A stretch of DNA of 16,939 bases from Thiobacillus sp. UBA2186 (lineage in GTDB: Bacteria; Pseudomonadota; Gammaproteobacteria; Burkholderiales; Thiobacillaceae), in NCBI GenBank assembly GCA_002327405.1, contig DCVO01000037.1, positions 212 through 17,150 on the forward strand, in the 5' to 3' direction. The notes beneath the pieces were generated by a model. That model searched no databases. It was given only the letters and a program-made list of their open reading frames with translations, and had not been told where the DNA came from. The position numbers and the translations under genes were made by a program. How positions within the stretch are numbered: position 1 is the stretch's first letter; the number at the start of each line of letters is the position of its first letter. This document shows positions 1-9,181 of the stretch, in pieces.

Positions 1-1242
1 TGCCTGGTGTGCCACGACACCACCGACAAGTACAAGAAGCCCGCGGGTCTGGCCGGCCACCCCGCCTACGAACGCACCGAATACCCGCCCGGCTCGGGCA
101 AGTTCCTCGAACCCGTCGACCTCGACTTCGTCGCCCGCCATGTCGGCAAGAGCCGCCGCGAGAACTGCGGCGCCTGCCATTACAACGGCGGCGGCGGCGA
201 CGGCGTCAAGCACGGCGACCTCGATTCCTCGCTCAACCGGGCCACGCACGAGCTCGACGTGCACATGGACAGGGACGGCCTCAACTTCAGCTGCGCCACC
301 TGCCACCGGACCGAAAGCCACCAGGTCGCGGGCAGCCGCGTCGCGCCCACCGCCGCCGATCCGCACGGCCCGCTCATGCGCGGCAGGCACGAAGACCGCA
401 ACCCCGCGACCTGCCAAGCCTGCCACGGCGACAAGCCGCACAAGGGCACGACCGGCGGGCTGCTCGGCTCGGTGAGCCGCGCCGACCACCTGAATGCGCA
501 TACCCGCAGCCTGGCCTGCCAGACCTGCCATATTCCGGCGTTCGCGCGCGGCGGCGTGCCCACCAAGATGAGATGGGATTACTCGACCGCCGGCCGCCTC
601 GACGCGCAGGGCAAGCCCATGCAGATCAAGGACGACAAGGGCCACGTGATCTACGACAGCCGCAAGGGCGATTTCGTCCTGGGCGAGAACGTCATTCCCG
701 ACTACCGCTGGTTCGACGGCACGGTGACCTACACCCTGCAGACCGACAAGATCGACCCGACCAAGACCGTGCCCATCAACACCTTCCACGGCACGCCAGG
801 CGCAAAGGATGCGCGCATCTGGCCGGTCAAGGTCTTCCACGGCAACCAGCCTTACGACAAGGTGAACCGCACCCTCCTGATCCCGCACACCGCCATCCCC
901 GACGACACCGCCTACTGGTACAACTTCGACTGGAACAAGGCGCTCGCCGCCGGGGCAGAGGCCGGCGGCCCGCCCTTCAGCGGCGAGTACGGCTTCGTCA
1001 AATCGGAAATGCTCTGGCCCATCACCCACATGGTCGCGCCCGAGGAACAGGCCTTGAACTGCATGCAGTGCCACAGCGCGCAAGGCCGCCTAAAGGACGT
1101 GCCGGGCGTGTGGCTGCCCGCGCAGGACCGCATCGAAATCCTCGACCTCGCCGGCTTCGGCATGGCCGGCCTCGCCCTGCTCGGCGTGCTGGGGCATGCC
1201 GGCCTGCGCTTCGCCGGCCATCTGAGAAGGAAGAAACCATGA
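1..1242 (+). CDS. Octaheme tetrathionate reductase-type multiheme cytochrome c, 3' part
   Basis: Periplasmic multiheme c-type cytochrome; the 5' end lies outside the window, so this is an edge truncation and not a broken gene. Reading from base 1, six CxxCH heme motifs are visible: CLVCH at 1-15, CGACH at 166-180, CATCH at 292-306, CQACH at 412-426, CQTCH at 517-531 and CMQCH at 1060-1074. A long heme-free stretch rich in W, Y and H separates the fifth and sixth. The last motif sits in an ALNCMQCHSAQGRL context typical of the octaheme tetrathionate reductase (Otr) family, and the protein ends in one hydrophobic helix followed by RRKK, so it is probably membrane-anchored. Otr enzymes of Shewanella reduce tetrathionate, nitrite and hydroxylamine in vitro; the physiological substrate, and even the direction of electron flow, cannot be read here. 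The stop codon overlaps the start of the cytochrome b gene (ATGA), which implies a shared complex. The missing N-terminal hemes keep the family call below certainty. Confidence 0.82.
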   Translation, partial: CLVCHDTTDKYKKPAGLAGHPAYERTEYPPGSGKFLEPVDLDFVARHVGKSRRENCGACHYNGGGGDGVKHGDLDSSLNRATHELDVHMDRDGLNFSCATCHRTESHQVAGSRVAPTAADPHGPLMRGRHEDRNPATCQACHGDKPHKGTTGGLLGSVSRADHLNAHTRSLACQTCHIPAFARGGVPTKMRWDYSTAGRLDAQGKPMQIKDDKGHVIYDSRKGDFVLGENVIPDYRWFDGTVTYTLQTDKIDPTKTVPINTFHGTPGAKDARIWPVKVFHGNQPYDKVNRTLLIPHTAIPDDTAYWYNFDWNKALAAGAEAGGPPFSGEYGFVKSEMLWPITHMVAPEEQALNCMQCHSAQGRLKDVPGVWLPAQDRIEILDLAGFGMAGLALLGVLGHAGLRFAGHLRRKKP

Positions 1243-1868
1243 GCCGGCGCGTCTATCTGTTCAAGCGTTTCGAGCGCTTCTGGCACTGGTCGCAGGCGGC
1301 GCTGATCATTTTCATGATGCTGACCGGCTTCGAGATTCACGGCGCCTACAGCCTGCTGGGCTTCGGCAAGGCCGTGATGTTCCACGGTGTTGCCGCATGG
1401 GCGCTGGTCACACTGTGGGTGTTCGCGGTGTTCTGGCACTTCACTACCGGCGAATGGAAGCAGTACATCCCGACTTTCGAGAAGATCCTGCTCATCGCGC
1501 GCTACTACGCGCGCGACATCTTCACCGGCGCGCCCCACCCCTTCCATCCCACGCCGCAGCGCAAGCACAATCCGCTGCAGCGCCTGAGCTATCTGGGCGT
1601 GAAGCTTTTCATCAACCCCCTCATCTGGGTGTCCGGCCTCGTCTACCTGTATTACCCGCAGTTGCGCGATGGCGTGCTGGCCGGGCTTCCCCTGCAGTGG
1701 GTCGCGAGCGCGCATCTGGTCGGCGCCTTCCTCATGCTCGGTTTCTTCATCGTGCACGTCTACCTCACCACCACCGGCCCCACGGTCTTCGCCTACATCA
1801 AGGCCATGATCACCGGCTGGGAGGAAGTGGACGACGAGCACGAACCCACCCCGGCCCCCGAGGCCTGA
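1239..1868 (+). CDS. Diheme cytochrome b subunit (Ni-hydrogenase/thiosulfate reductase cyt b type)
   Basis: Inner-membrane cytochrome b of 209 residues, of the b561 or thiosulfate-reductase/formate-dehydrogenase gamma type. Four hydrophobic segments are visible at about residues 19-36, 46-67, 115-138 and 150-176. Candidate heme-b ligands are H16, H49, H67, H159 and H173, set as RFWHWSQA near the N-terminus and AHLVGAF...IVHVYL in the last helix, the pattern of the family. It most likely passes electrons between the quinone pool and the octaheme cytochrome encoded just upstream. The start ATG at 1239 overlaps the upstream stop by four bases, so translation is probably coupled. The C-terminal tail is short, acidic and proline-rich. 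Function as the quinone-interacting partner is inferred from family and operon position; whether it oxidises quinol or reduces quinone is not visible. Confidence 0.88.
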   Translation: MSRRVYLFKRFERFWHWSQAALIIFMMLTGFEIHGAYSLLGFGKAVMFHGVAAWALVTLWVFAVFWHFTTGEWKQYIPTFEKILLIARYYARDIFTGAPHPFHPTPQRKHNPLQRLSYLGVKLFINPLIWVSGLVYLYYPQLRDGVLAGLPLQWVASAHLVGAFLMLGFFIVHVYLTTTGPTVFAYIKAMITGWEEVDDEHEPTPAPEA

Positions 1869-1889
1869 TTTCCCTTACCCGTTTAGACC

Positions 1890-1893
1890 GGAG
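1890..1893 (+). promoter_or_regulatory. Ribosome binding site for the 1901 gene
   Basis: GGAG lies seven bases before the ATG at 1901. It favours this ATG over an out-of-frame ATG at 1895, and over the much longer open frame that runs in from inside the cytochrome b gene. Confidence 0.6.
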
Positions 1894-1900
1894 CAATGCA

Positions 1901-2293
1901 ATGAAACAAACCCTGTTGCAGGAGAAATATCCCGTTTTCGTCGCCGAAATCGGCAAGCAGGAAACGGACTGCAAGAACGTCGAAGACATCGTTGCCTATT
2001 TGAAAGACAAAATCGCCGAAAACGCCAAGGTGCAGTTCATCGGCGTGTTCGACCACCATGCCCATACGACCCGGATCGGCGGCGAGATCAATCCCGACAT
2101 CAAGGCTGCGGTGGACGTGATCTTCTGCTTCGGCATCGCCCTGCCCAATCCGCAGGTGCTGGCCGTGCGCCCGCGCGCCATCGGCATCGCCGACATGGGC
2201 GACAAATTCGTGCTGAGCTTCATGGAAGCGCCCATGAAACCGGCCAACGAAGCCATGGAGGCCTGGGTCAAAGGCCTGCGCAAGGCGGCTTGA
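1901..2293 (+). CDS. Small conserved cytoplasmic protein, function unknown (possibly DUF6858)
   Basis: A 130-residue soluble protein with no signal peptide or membrane segment. I recognise the style, a MKQTLLQEKYPVFVAEI start, then FDHHAHT, IFCFGIALPNP and LAVRPRAIGI, as a conserved family seen in sulfur- or microaerophile-type Proteobacteria and Campylobacterota, and I believe it is DUF6858, but this is from memory and unsure. Visible features are two cysteines (in ETDCKN and IFCFG) and a histidine cluster (FDHHAHT), which could bind a metal or ligand; no catalytic motif is recognisable. The gene starts 32 bases after the cytochrome b stop and has its own good ribosome binding site. It sits between electron-transfer genes and a DUF2141 gene, so a role in the same redox process is plausible but unproven. 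Confidence 0.78.
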   Translation: MKQTLLQEKYPVFVAEIGKQETDCKNVEDIVAYLKDKIAENAKVQFIGVFDHHAHTTRIGGEINPDIKAAVDVIFCFGIALPNPQVLAVRPRAIGIADMGDKFVLSFMEAPMKPANEAMEAWVKGLRKAA

Positions 2294-2296
2294 ATC

Positions 2297-2710
2297 ATGC
2301 GCACGCGGTCTTCGCTTTTCCTGCTTGCGGCCATCACGCCGGCCGCCGCCGCCAGCCTCGGCATCGAAGTCAGCGGCGTGAGGAACGCCGAAGGCCAGGT
2401 CAAGCTCATGCTGTTCGACAAGGCCGAAGGCTTCCGCAAGGAAGCCGCCAGCCGCGAAGTTCTGGCCGTGCCCGCGCAAACGGGCACGGTGCAGGCCGCA
2501 TTCAAGGACCTGTCGCCGGGGCGCTATGCCGTGATCGCCTATCACGACGAAGATGCCGACGGCAAACTCGACCTGCGTTTCGGCATGATCCCGGCCGAAG
2601 GCTACGGATTGAGCAACAATCCCGAAGTGGTCGGCCCGCCGTCTTTCGAGCATGCAGCCTTCGAACTGGATGAAACCGGCAAACGGCTCGAAATCCGCCT
2701 GGATTACTGA
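2297..2710 (+). CDS. Secreted DUF2141 family protein
   Basis: A 137-residue exported protein. Residues 1-19 form a signal peptide (MRTRSS, hydrophobic core, AAA-S cleavage site). The mature part matches DUF2141: a beta-rich domain with the hallmark RYAVIAYHDEDADGKLDLRF, then GMIPAEGYGLSNNP, then a conserved F-E-A-F segment near the end. The family has no known biochemical role; members are small periplasmic or secreted beta-sandwich-like proteins, and the acidic DEDADGKLD loop looks able to bind calcium (inference). It begins three bases after the upstream stop, so it belongs to the same transcript. Confidence 0.9.
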   Translation: MRTRSSLFLLAAITPAAAASLGIEVSGVRNAEGQVKLMLFDKAEGFRKEAASREVLAVPAQTGTVQAAFKDLSPGRYAVIAYHDEDADGKLDLRFGMIPAEGYGLSNNPEVVGPPSFEHAAFELDETGKRLEIRLDY

Positions 2711-2744
2711 TGGCCAGATTCGCTCCATTCAACCGGCAAACCGC

Positions 2745-3482
2745 ATGACCCTGGCCTTCTTTTTCGCCTTGCTGGGAAGCGCCGGCGCCATGCTCGGTGC
2801 CGCGCTGCTGCTCGCCTTTCCCGACGCCATGCGCCGGCGCCTGCTGCCCTGCCTGCTCGCCTACGCCACCGGCACCCTGCTGGGCGCCGCCTTCCTGGGC
2901 ATGCTGCCCAAGGCCCTGGAACAGGCGCCTGCCCTGGCCGTCAGCGCCAGTGTGCTGGCCGGCCTGATCGCCTTCTTCGTGCTGGAAAAGCTGGTGCTGT
3001 GGCGCCACTGCCATGACGGCGACTGCGACGTGCACGGCCATGTCGGCGGCCGCCTGATCCTGATCGGCGACGCCTTCCACAATTTCGTCGACGGCGTGGT
3101 CATCGCCGCCGCCTTCCTGGTTTCGCCCGCACTCGGTGTTGCCACCGCGCTGGCCGTGATCGCGCACGAAATTCCGCAGGAACTCGGCGACTTCGCCATC
3201 CTGCTGGCGAGCGGCATGCGCAAGTCGCGCGCCTTCACCTACAACCTGATCTCCTCGCTCGCCACCCTGCCGGGCGTGCTGGCCGGCTGGTTCTGGCTGG
3301 AGCAGATGCGCGAAGCGATTCCCTTCGTGCTTGCCGTCTCGGCGGCGAGTTTCATCTACATCGCGGTAGCGGACCTGGTTCCCGGGCTGCACAGGCAGAC
3401 TGGCATCAAGGCCATGCTCAGGCAATTCGTATTGATGCTGGCCGGCATCGCCACCATCGCATTCTTCCGCTTCGGACATTGA
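2745..3482 (+). CDS. ZIP family divalent metal transporter
   Basis: An integral membrane protein of 245 residues in the ZIP (ZupT/GufA-like) family, which moves Zn2+, Fe2+ or similar metals into the cytoplasm. The family's metal-binding signatures are present: HNFVDG at residues 112-117 in the fourth helix and HEIPQELGD at 141-149 in the fifth. A histidine/aspartate-rich cytoplasmic loop (HCHDGDCDVHGH, about residues 88-99) precedes them. I chose the ATG at 2745, which starts directly at the first membrane helix; an in-frame ATG at 2652 would overlap the DUF2141 gene by 59 bases and add a hydrophilic leader unusual for the family. There is no strong ribosome binding site. Metal specificity cannot be told; in a run rich in heme and flavin enzymes, iron or zinc are both reasonable. 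Confidence 0.87.
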   Translation: MTLAFFFALLGSAGAMLGAALLLAFPDAMRRRLLPCLLAYATGTLLGAAFLGMLPKALEQAPALAVSASVLAGLIAFFVLEKLVLWRHCHDGDCDVHGHVGGRLILIGDAFHNFVDGVVIAAAFLVSPALGVATALAVIAHEIPQELGDFAILLASGMRKSRAFTYNLISSLATLPGVLAGWFWLEQMREAIPFVLAVSAASFIYIAVADLVPGLHRQTGIKAMLRQFVLMLAGIATIAFFRFGH

Positions 3483-3491
3483 GGTGAGACC

Positions 3492-4493
3492 ATGACCAGC
3501 ATCATCGAAAAAGGCGGGGCCACTTTCCGGGGCATCAAGCTGCTGCTGTGCGAGAATCCCCTGCCGCCCATCGACGAAGCGATCGAAGCGGCCGCGGCCG
3601 TGCTGCCCGGCAGCAACTATTACACCGAGCCCTATTCCGCGCCGCTGCGCGCGCTGATCGCCCGGCAGCTGTCCGTGCCCGAGCGCCTGGTGCACATCAA
3701 CGCCGGTTCCGAACTCATCCTGCGCCAGCTGTTCCAGCGCCTGGGCAGGCGGGTTCACTTGCTGACTCCGACCTATGTGCTGTTCCCGGAAATCGCCGAG
3801 TCCTATACCGAGACCCGGCTGCCGCCGGAAAAGGATTTCGCCTTCGACCTTGCCCAATGGCAGATTCCCGAGGGCACCACGCTGGCGGTCATCGTCAACC
3901 CCAACAACCCCAACGGCGGCACCTTCGACATGGCGCCGCTGCCCGCCCTGCTGGAACGCCACCCGCATACCCGTTTTCTGGTCGACGAGGCCTTCATCGG
4001 CATGGCCGGCCGGAGCGTGGCCTCCTGGGTGCCGCGTTACTCCAACCTGCTCGTGACACGCACCCTGTCCAAGGCGCACAGCCTGGCCGGCTTCCGCGTC
4101 GGCTACGCCGTGTTGCCGCAGGAACTGGCGGACGACTTGAACCGCAACAACGATGCCTATCCGCTGGCACGCGCCAGCCAGGCCGCCGCCCTCGCCACGC
4201 TGGAACACGAGGACAGGATCGTCGGGCGCGCCGCCACGCTCAAGGCTTGGGCCGATGCGCTGAGGAAGGAACTGGAAGGTCTGGGCGTGAAAACCTACCC
4301 CACGCAAACCTATTTCTTCCTGGCCGATTTCGCCCCGCACGACGCAGGCGACCTGGCCGAAAAACTCAAGGCGCGCGACATCCTGATCAAACCCCTGAAC
4401 GATGCGGCGCTCGGGTCCGGCTTCATGCGCGTGACCACGGCGCTGCCCGAGGACAATGCCCGCTTCGTGGCGGCGCTGAAGGAACTGTTGTGA
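3492..4493 (+). CDS. HisC-like PLP-dependent aminotransferase (fold type I)
   Basis: A 333-residue pyridoxal-phosphate enzyme of the class I/II aminotransferase family, closest in style to histidinol-phosphate aminotransferase (HisC) and threonine-phosphate decarboxylase (CobD). Visible landmarks are the NPNNPNG substrate/cofactor motif, the DEAF aspartate that pairs with the pyridine nitrogen, the Schiff-base lysine K194 in TRTLSKAHSLAGFRVGYA, and the C-terminal substrate-binding arginine in GFMRVTTALPEDN. It is about 20-25 residues shorter than a usual HisC, and its N-terminus (LLLCENPLPP) departs from the usual NENP context. No other histidine or cobalamin gene is nearby; it lies nine bases after the ZIP gene inside a redox operon, so the true substrate is uncertain. 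A GGTGAG ribosome binding site precedes the ATG. Confidence 0.85.
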   Translation: MTSIIEKGGATFRGIKLLLCENPLPPIDEAIEAAAAVLPGSNYYTEPYSAPLRALIARQLSVPERLVHINAGSELILRQLFQRLGRRVHLLTPTYVLFPEIAESYTETRLPPEKDFAFDLAQWQIPEGTTLAVIVNPNNPNGGTFDMAPLPALLERHPHTRFLVDEAFIGMAGRSVASWVPRYSNLLVTRTLSKAHSLAGFRVGYAVLPQELADDLNRNNDAYPLARASQAAALATLEHEDRIVGRAATLKAWADALRKELEGLGVKTYPTQTYFFLADFAPHDAGDLAEKLKARDILIKPLNDAALGSGFMRVTTALPEDNARFVAALKELL

Positions 4494-4538
4494 TCGCGGC
4501 CGGCGCAACGATTTCCCTACCCAACCACCGAGACCATC

Positions 4539-5501
4539 ATGAGTGACGAAAACGCAAGACTGAAAAACTTCCCCGTAGCCTGGTTTTCCGTAATCATGGG
4601 CCTGGCCGGCTTCACCATCGCCTGGGGCCGCGCCGAGCAGACATTCGAACTGCCTTTCGCCCTCAGCCCCTGGCTGCTTGCTGCCACCGTGCTGCTGTTC
4701 CTGCTCACGGCCGGCCTCTATGCCGCCAAGGCGATGAAATACCCTGCCGAGGTAAAAGGCGAAATCGTGCACCCGGTGAAGCTGGCTTTCGTGCCGACGA
4801 TTTCCATCGCCATGATCCTGCTGTCCATCGCCTTCCTGCATTCCGCGCCCGACCTGTCGTTCTGGCTGTGGAGCGTGGGCACGGTGCTGCACCTCGGTAT
4901 CACGCTCTATGTGCTGGCCTCGTGGGTGCATCACACCAAGTATGAAATCGCGCACCTGAACCCGGCCTGGTTCATCCCTGTCGTGGGCAACATCCTTGTG
5001 CCCATCGCCGGCGTGCACCATGCGCCTGCGGACGTTTCCTGGTTTTTCTTCAGCCTGGGCCTGTTCTTCTGGCCGGTTCTGACCGCCATCCTATTCTACC
5101 GCCTGATCTTCCACGGCAGCCTGCCGGAGCGCTTCATGCCCACGCTGTTCATTTTCATCGCGCCGCCCGCGGTGGGCTTCATTTCCTGGTTCAACCTCAC
5201 CGGCGAGGTCGACGCCTTCGGCAAGATTCTCTACTTCATCGGCCTGTGCTTCACCCTGCTGGTGCTGAGCCAGGTGAGCTATTTCGCCAGGCTGAAGTTT
5301 TTCCTGTCCTGGTGGGCATATTCCTTCCCCGTCGCCGCCATCACCATCGCCACCCTGATCATGGCCAGGACTACCGGCGCCGCCTTGTACGCGCAACTGT
5401 CCGCCCTGCTGCTGGCGCTGCTCACGGCAGTGATCGTCGTGCTGCTGGTATTGACCCTGCGCGCGGTATGGCAGCGGAAAATCTGCGTGGAGGGCCACTG
5501 A
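4539..5501 (+). CDS. SLAC1/TehA (TDT) family anion channel or exporter
   Basis: A 320-residue, ten-helix type membrane protein of the TDT/SLAC1 family. The start MSDENARLKNFPVAWFSVIMGLAGF and the SWWAYSFPVAA segment (residues 257-267) are characteristic, the latter lining the pore in this family. Relatives include bacterial TehA, plant SLAC1 anion channels, Mae1 dicarboxylate transporters and yeast Ssu1, which exports sulfite. Because this gene lies three positions before SQR and in the same run as an Otr-type cytochrome, transport of sulfite or another small sulfur anion is an attractive but unproven role; tellurite resistance should not be assumed. Its stop codon overlaps the next start by one base (TGATG). 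No clear ribosome binding site is seen before the ATG. Confidence 0.88.
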   Translation: MSDENARLKNFPVAWFSVIMGLAGFTIAWGRAEQTFELPFALSPWLLAATVLLFLLTAGLYAAKAMKYPAEVKGEIVHPVKLAFVPTISIAMILLSIAFLHSAPDLSFWLWSVGTVLHLGITLYVLASWVHHTKYEIAHLNPAWFIPVVGNILVPIAGVHHAPADVSWFFFSLGLFFWPVLTAILFYRLIFHGSLPERFMPTLFIFIAPPAVGFISWFNLTGEVDAFGKILYFIGLCFTLLVLSQVSYFARLKFFLSWWAYSFPVAAITIATLIMARTTGAALYAQLSALLLALLTAVIVVLLVLTLRAVWQRKICVEGH

Positions 5502-5773
5502 TGCAGGGTCTGCATGGCGGTTTCGCCCGTGCCGTTTCCCTGGTTGCCGCCGGCATCCTGGCACTGATCATCATGCTCTACCCGGTGGCGTTGTCGCAGG
5601 ACGGCGCCACGCCCTCGCACGGCCTGCTCACCCTTGTCATGCTCGGCATCAGCGCGGGCTTCATCCACGGCGTGGGCTTCACGCCCAGGGCGCTCGCCTG
5701 GAAATGGCTGTTTCATCCGGTTTTGGCCTGGCTGCTGATGGCAGCCGGCTTCGTGCTGCTGTTTCGCGGCTGA
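5501..5773 (+). CDS. ybgE: YbgE family cyd-operon-type membrane protein
   Basis: A 90-residue protein with three hydrophobic helices. The central stretch SAGFIHGVGFTPRALAWKW (residues 51-69) closely matches the hallmark GVIHGVGFRPQ...W of E. coli YbgE, and the following hydrophobic helix ends the protein as in YbgE. YbgE is normally encoded beside cydABX, where it accompanies cytochrome bd quinol oxidase; its exact function is not established. Here there is no cydA, cydB or cydX in the visible sequence: the gene overlaps the SLAC1-like gene by one base and is followed by SQR. It may assist a quinone-linked membrane enzyme in this run, or a bd oxidase encoded elsewhere. Confidence 0.83.
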   Translation: MQGLHGGFARAVSLVAAGILALIIMLYPVALSQDGATPSHGLLTLVMLGISAGFIHGVGFTPRALAWKWLFHPVLAWLLMAAGFVLLFRG

Positions 5774-5809
5774 ATCCTTTCCCTTCAACCTTACCCTCAG
5801 CAAGTCATC

Positions 5810-7078
5810 ATGTCTCACATCGTCATCATCGGCGCAGGCACCGGCGGCATGCCGGCCGCCTACGAAATGCGTTCCGCTCTTTCCAAACAGCACGAAATCA
5901 CGGTCATCAATGCCGAGGAGTATTTCGAGTTCGTACCCTCCAATCCCTGGGTCGCGCTGGGCTGGCGCAAGCCCGCCGACATCACCTTCGGCATCGAGCC
6001 CTACCTGAAGAAGAAGGGCATCAACTTCATCGCACAGCGCGCGGTGAAACTGGAACCGGCGCAGAACCGCATCACCCTGCAGAACGGCGAGAGCGTTGAT
6101 TACGACTACCTGGTCCTGTCCACCGGTCCGCGCCTGGCTTTCGAACTGGTCGAGGGTGCCGGCCCCGACAGCGGCCACACGCATTCGGTCTGCACCGTGC
6201 GCCACGCCCAGCATGCCTTCAACGATTACCAGGCCTTCCTGGAAAATCCCGGCCCCATCATCGTCGGCGCCTTCCAGGGCGCGTCCTGCTTCGGCCCGGC
6301 CTACGAGTACGCCATGGCGCTCGACACCGACCTCAGACGCCGCAAGCTGCGCCACAAGGTGCCGATGACCTTCGTCACCTCCGAGCCCTACATCGGCCAC
6401 ATGGGACTGGGCGGCGTGGGCGACTCCAAGGGCATGCTGGAGTCGGAACTCAGAAACCGCCACATCAAGTGGATCACCAATGCCAAGACCCTCAAGGCCG
6501 AGGCGGATTCACTTCAAGTCGAGGAATACAACGACCTCGGCGAAAAAATCCGCGACCACCGCGTGGAGAAGAAATTCGCCATGATGCTGCCGGCCTTCCG
6601 CGGCCAGCCGGTGGTGGCCGAGGTCGACGGTCTCAGCAATCCGCTCGGCTTCATCACCGTCAACGAGCACCAGCGCAGCACGCGCTATCCCAACATCTTC
6701 GCCGCCGGCGTGGCGATCGCGCTGCCGCCGGTGGAAGTCACGCCGGTGCCCACCGGCACGCCCAAGACCGGCTACATGATCGAGTCCATGGTCACCGCCA
6801 TCGTGCACAACGTCGCCAACGAGATCGCCGGCAGGCCGGCGGAAACGGTCGGCACCTTGAGCACAATCTGCCTCGCCGACATGGGCGATACCGGCGCGGC
6901 CTTCGTCGCCATCCCGCAGATCCCCCCGCGCAATGTCACCTGGTCGAAGAAAGGCAAGTGGGTGCACTACGCCAAGATCGCGTTCGAGAAATACTTCATG
7001 CGCAAGATGAAGACCGGCAACTCCGAGCCGATCTACGAGAAGTACGTGCTGAAGGCGCTGGGGATTACGCGCGTATAG
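5810..7078 (+). CDS. sqr: Sulfide:quinone oxidoreductase
   Basis: A 422-residue FAD enzyme that oxidises sulfide to sulfane sulfur or polysulfide and passes electrons to the quinone pool at the membrane. The N-terminal dinucleotide-binding fold carries GAGTGG at residues 8-13. Three cysteines, C128 (SVCTVRH), C160 (GASCFGPAYEYA) and C354 (STICLADMGD), fall at the spacing of the catalytic C128/C160/C356 trio of Acidithiobacillus ferrooxidans SQR. Residues 300-340 (YPNIFAAGVA, then PKTGYMIESM) match the second FAD/quinone region, and a basic, aromatic C-terminal tail (KKGKWVHYAKIAFEKYFMRKMK) suits peripheral membrane binding. It is the last gene of the run, 36 bases after ybgE, with no obvious Shine-Dalgarno. 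An FCSD-like flavoprotein is the alternative; no signal peptide is present, which favours SQR. Confidence 0.9.
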   Translation: MSHIVIIGAGTGGMPAAYEMRSALSKQHEITVINAEEYFEFVPSNPWVALGWRKPADITFGIEPYLKKKGINFIAQRAVKLEPAQNRITLQNGESVDYDYLVLSTGPRLAFELVEGAGPDSGHTHSVCTVRHAQHAFNDYQAFLENPGPIIVGAFQGASCFGPAYEYAMALDTDLRRRKLRHKVPMTFVTSEPYIGHMGLGGVGDSKGMLESELRNRHIKWITNAKTLKAEADSLQVEEYNDLGEKIRDHRVEKKFAMMLPAFRGQPVVAEVDGLSNPLGFITVNEHQRSTRYPNIFAAGVAIALPPVEVTPVPTGTPKTGYMIESMVTAIVHNVANEIAGRPAETVGTLSTICLADMGDTGAAFVAIPQIPPRNVTWSKKGKWVHYAKIAFEKYFMRKMKTGNSEPIYEKYVLKALGITRV

Positions 7079-7173
7079 ACCAGAAAAAACTTACATCCAG
7101 CCACAGAGGGCACAGAGAACACAGAGAAACCCTTACAGGAATGACCCGCGCAGCAAACATCGAGTCATCCCGA

Positions 7174-9150
<1,977 letters not shown>

Positions 9151-9181
9151 GCGTTGCGTCCGGGTTCTGAACAAGACTCGC

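Noticed and set aside
1..1242. Octaheme cytochrome gene as a truncated pseudogene
   Set aside because: Base 1 begins exactly in a CxxCH motif in frame, so the missing part is simply outside the window.
2652..2744. N-terminal extension of the ZIP transporter from an upstream ATG
   Set aside because: It overlaps the DUF2141 gene in another frame and adds a hydrophilic leader not expected for the family; the ATG at 2745 begins at the first helix.
2502..5021. A very long minus-strand open frame (839 codons) antisense to several genes
   Set aside because: It spans five well-supported plus-strand genes and their junctions. Its translation is low-complexity (Q, G, H, R-rich) as expected from the complement of GC-rich coding DNA, with no domain or signal.
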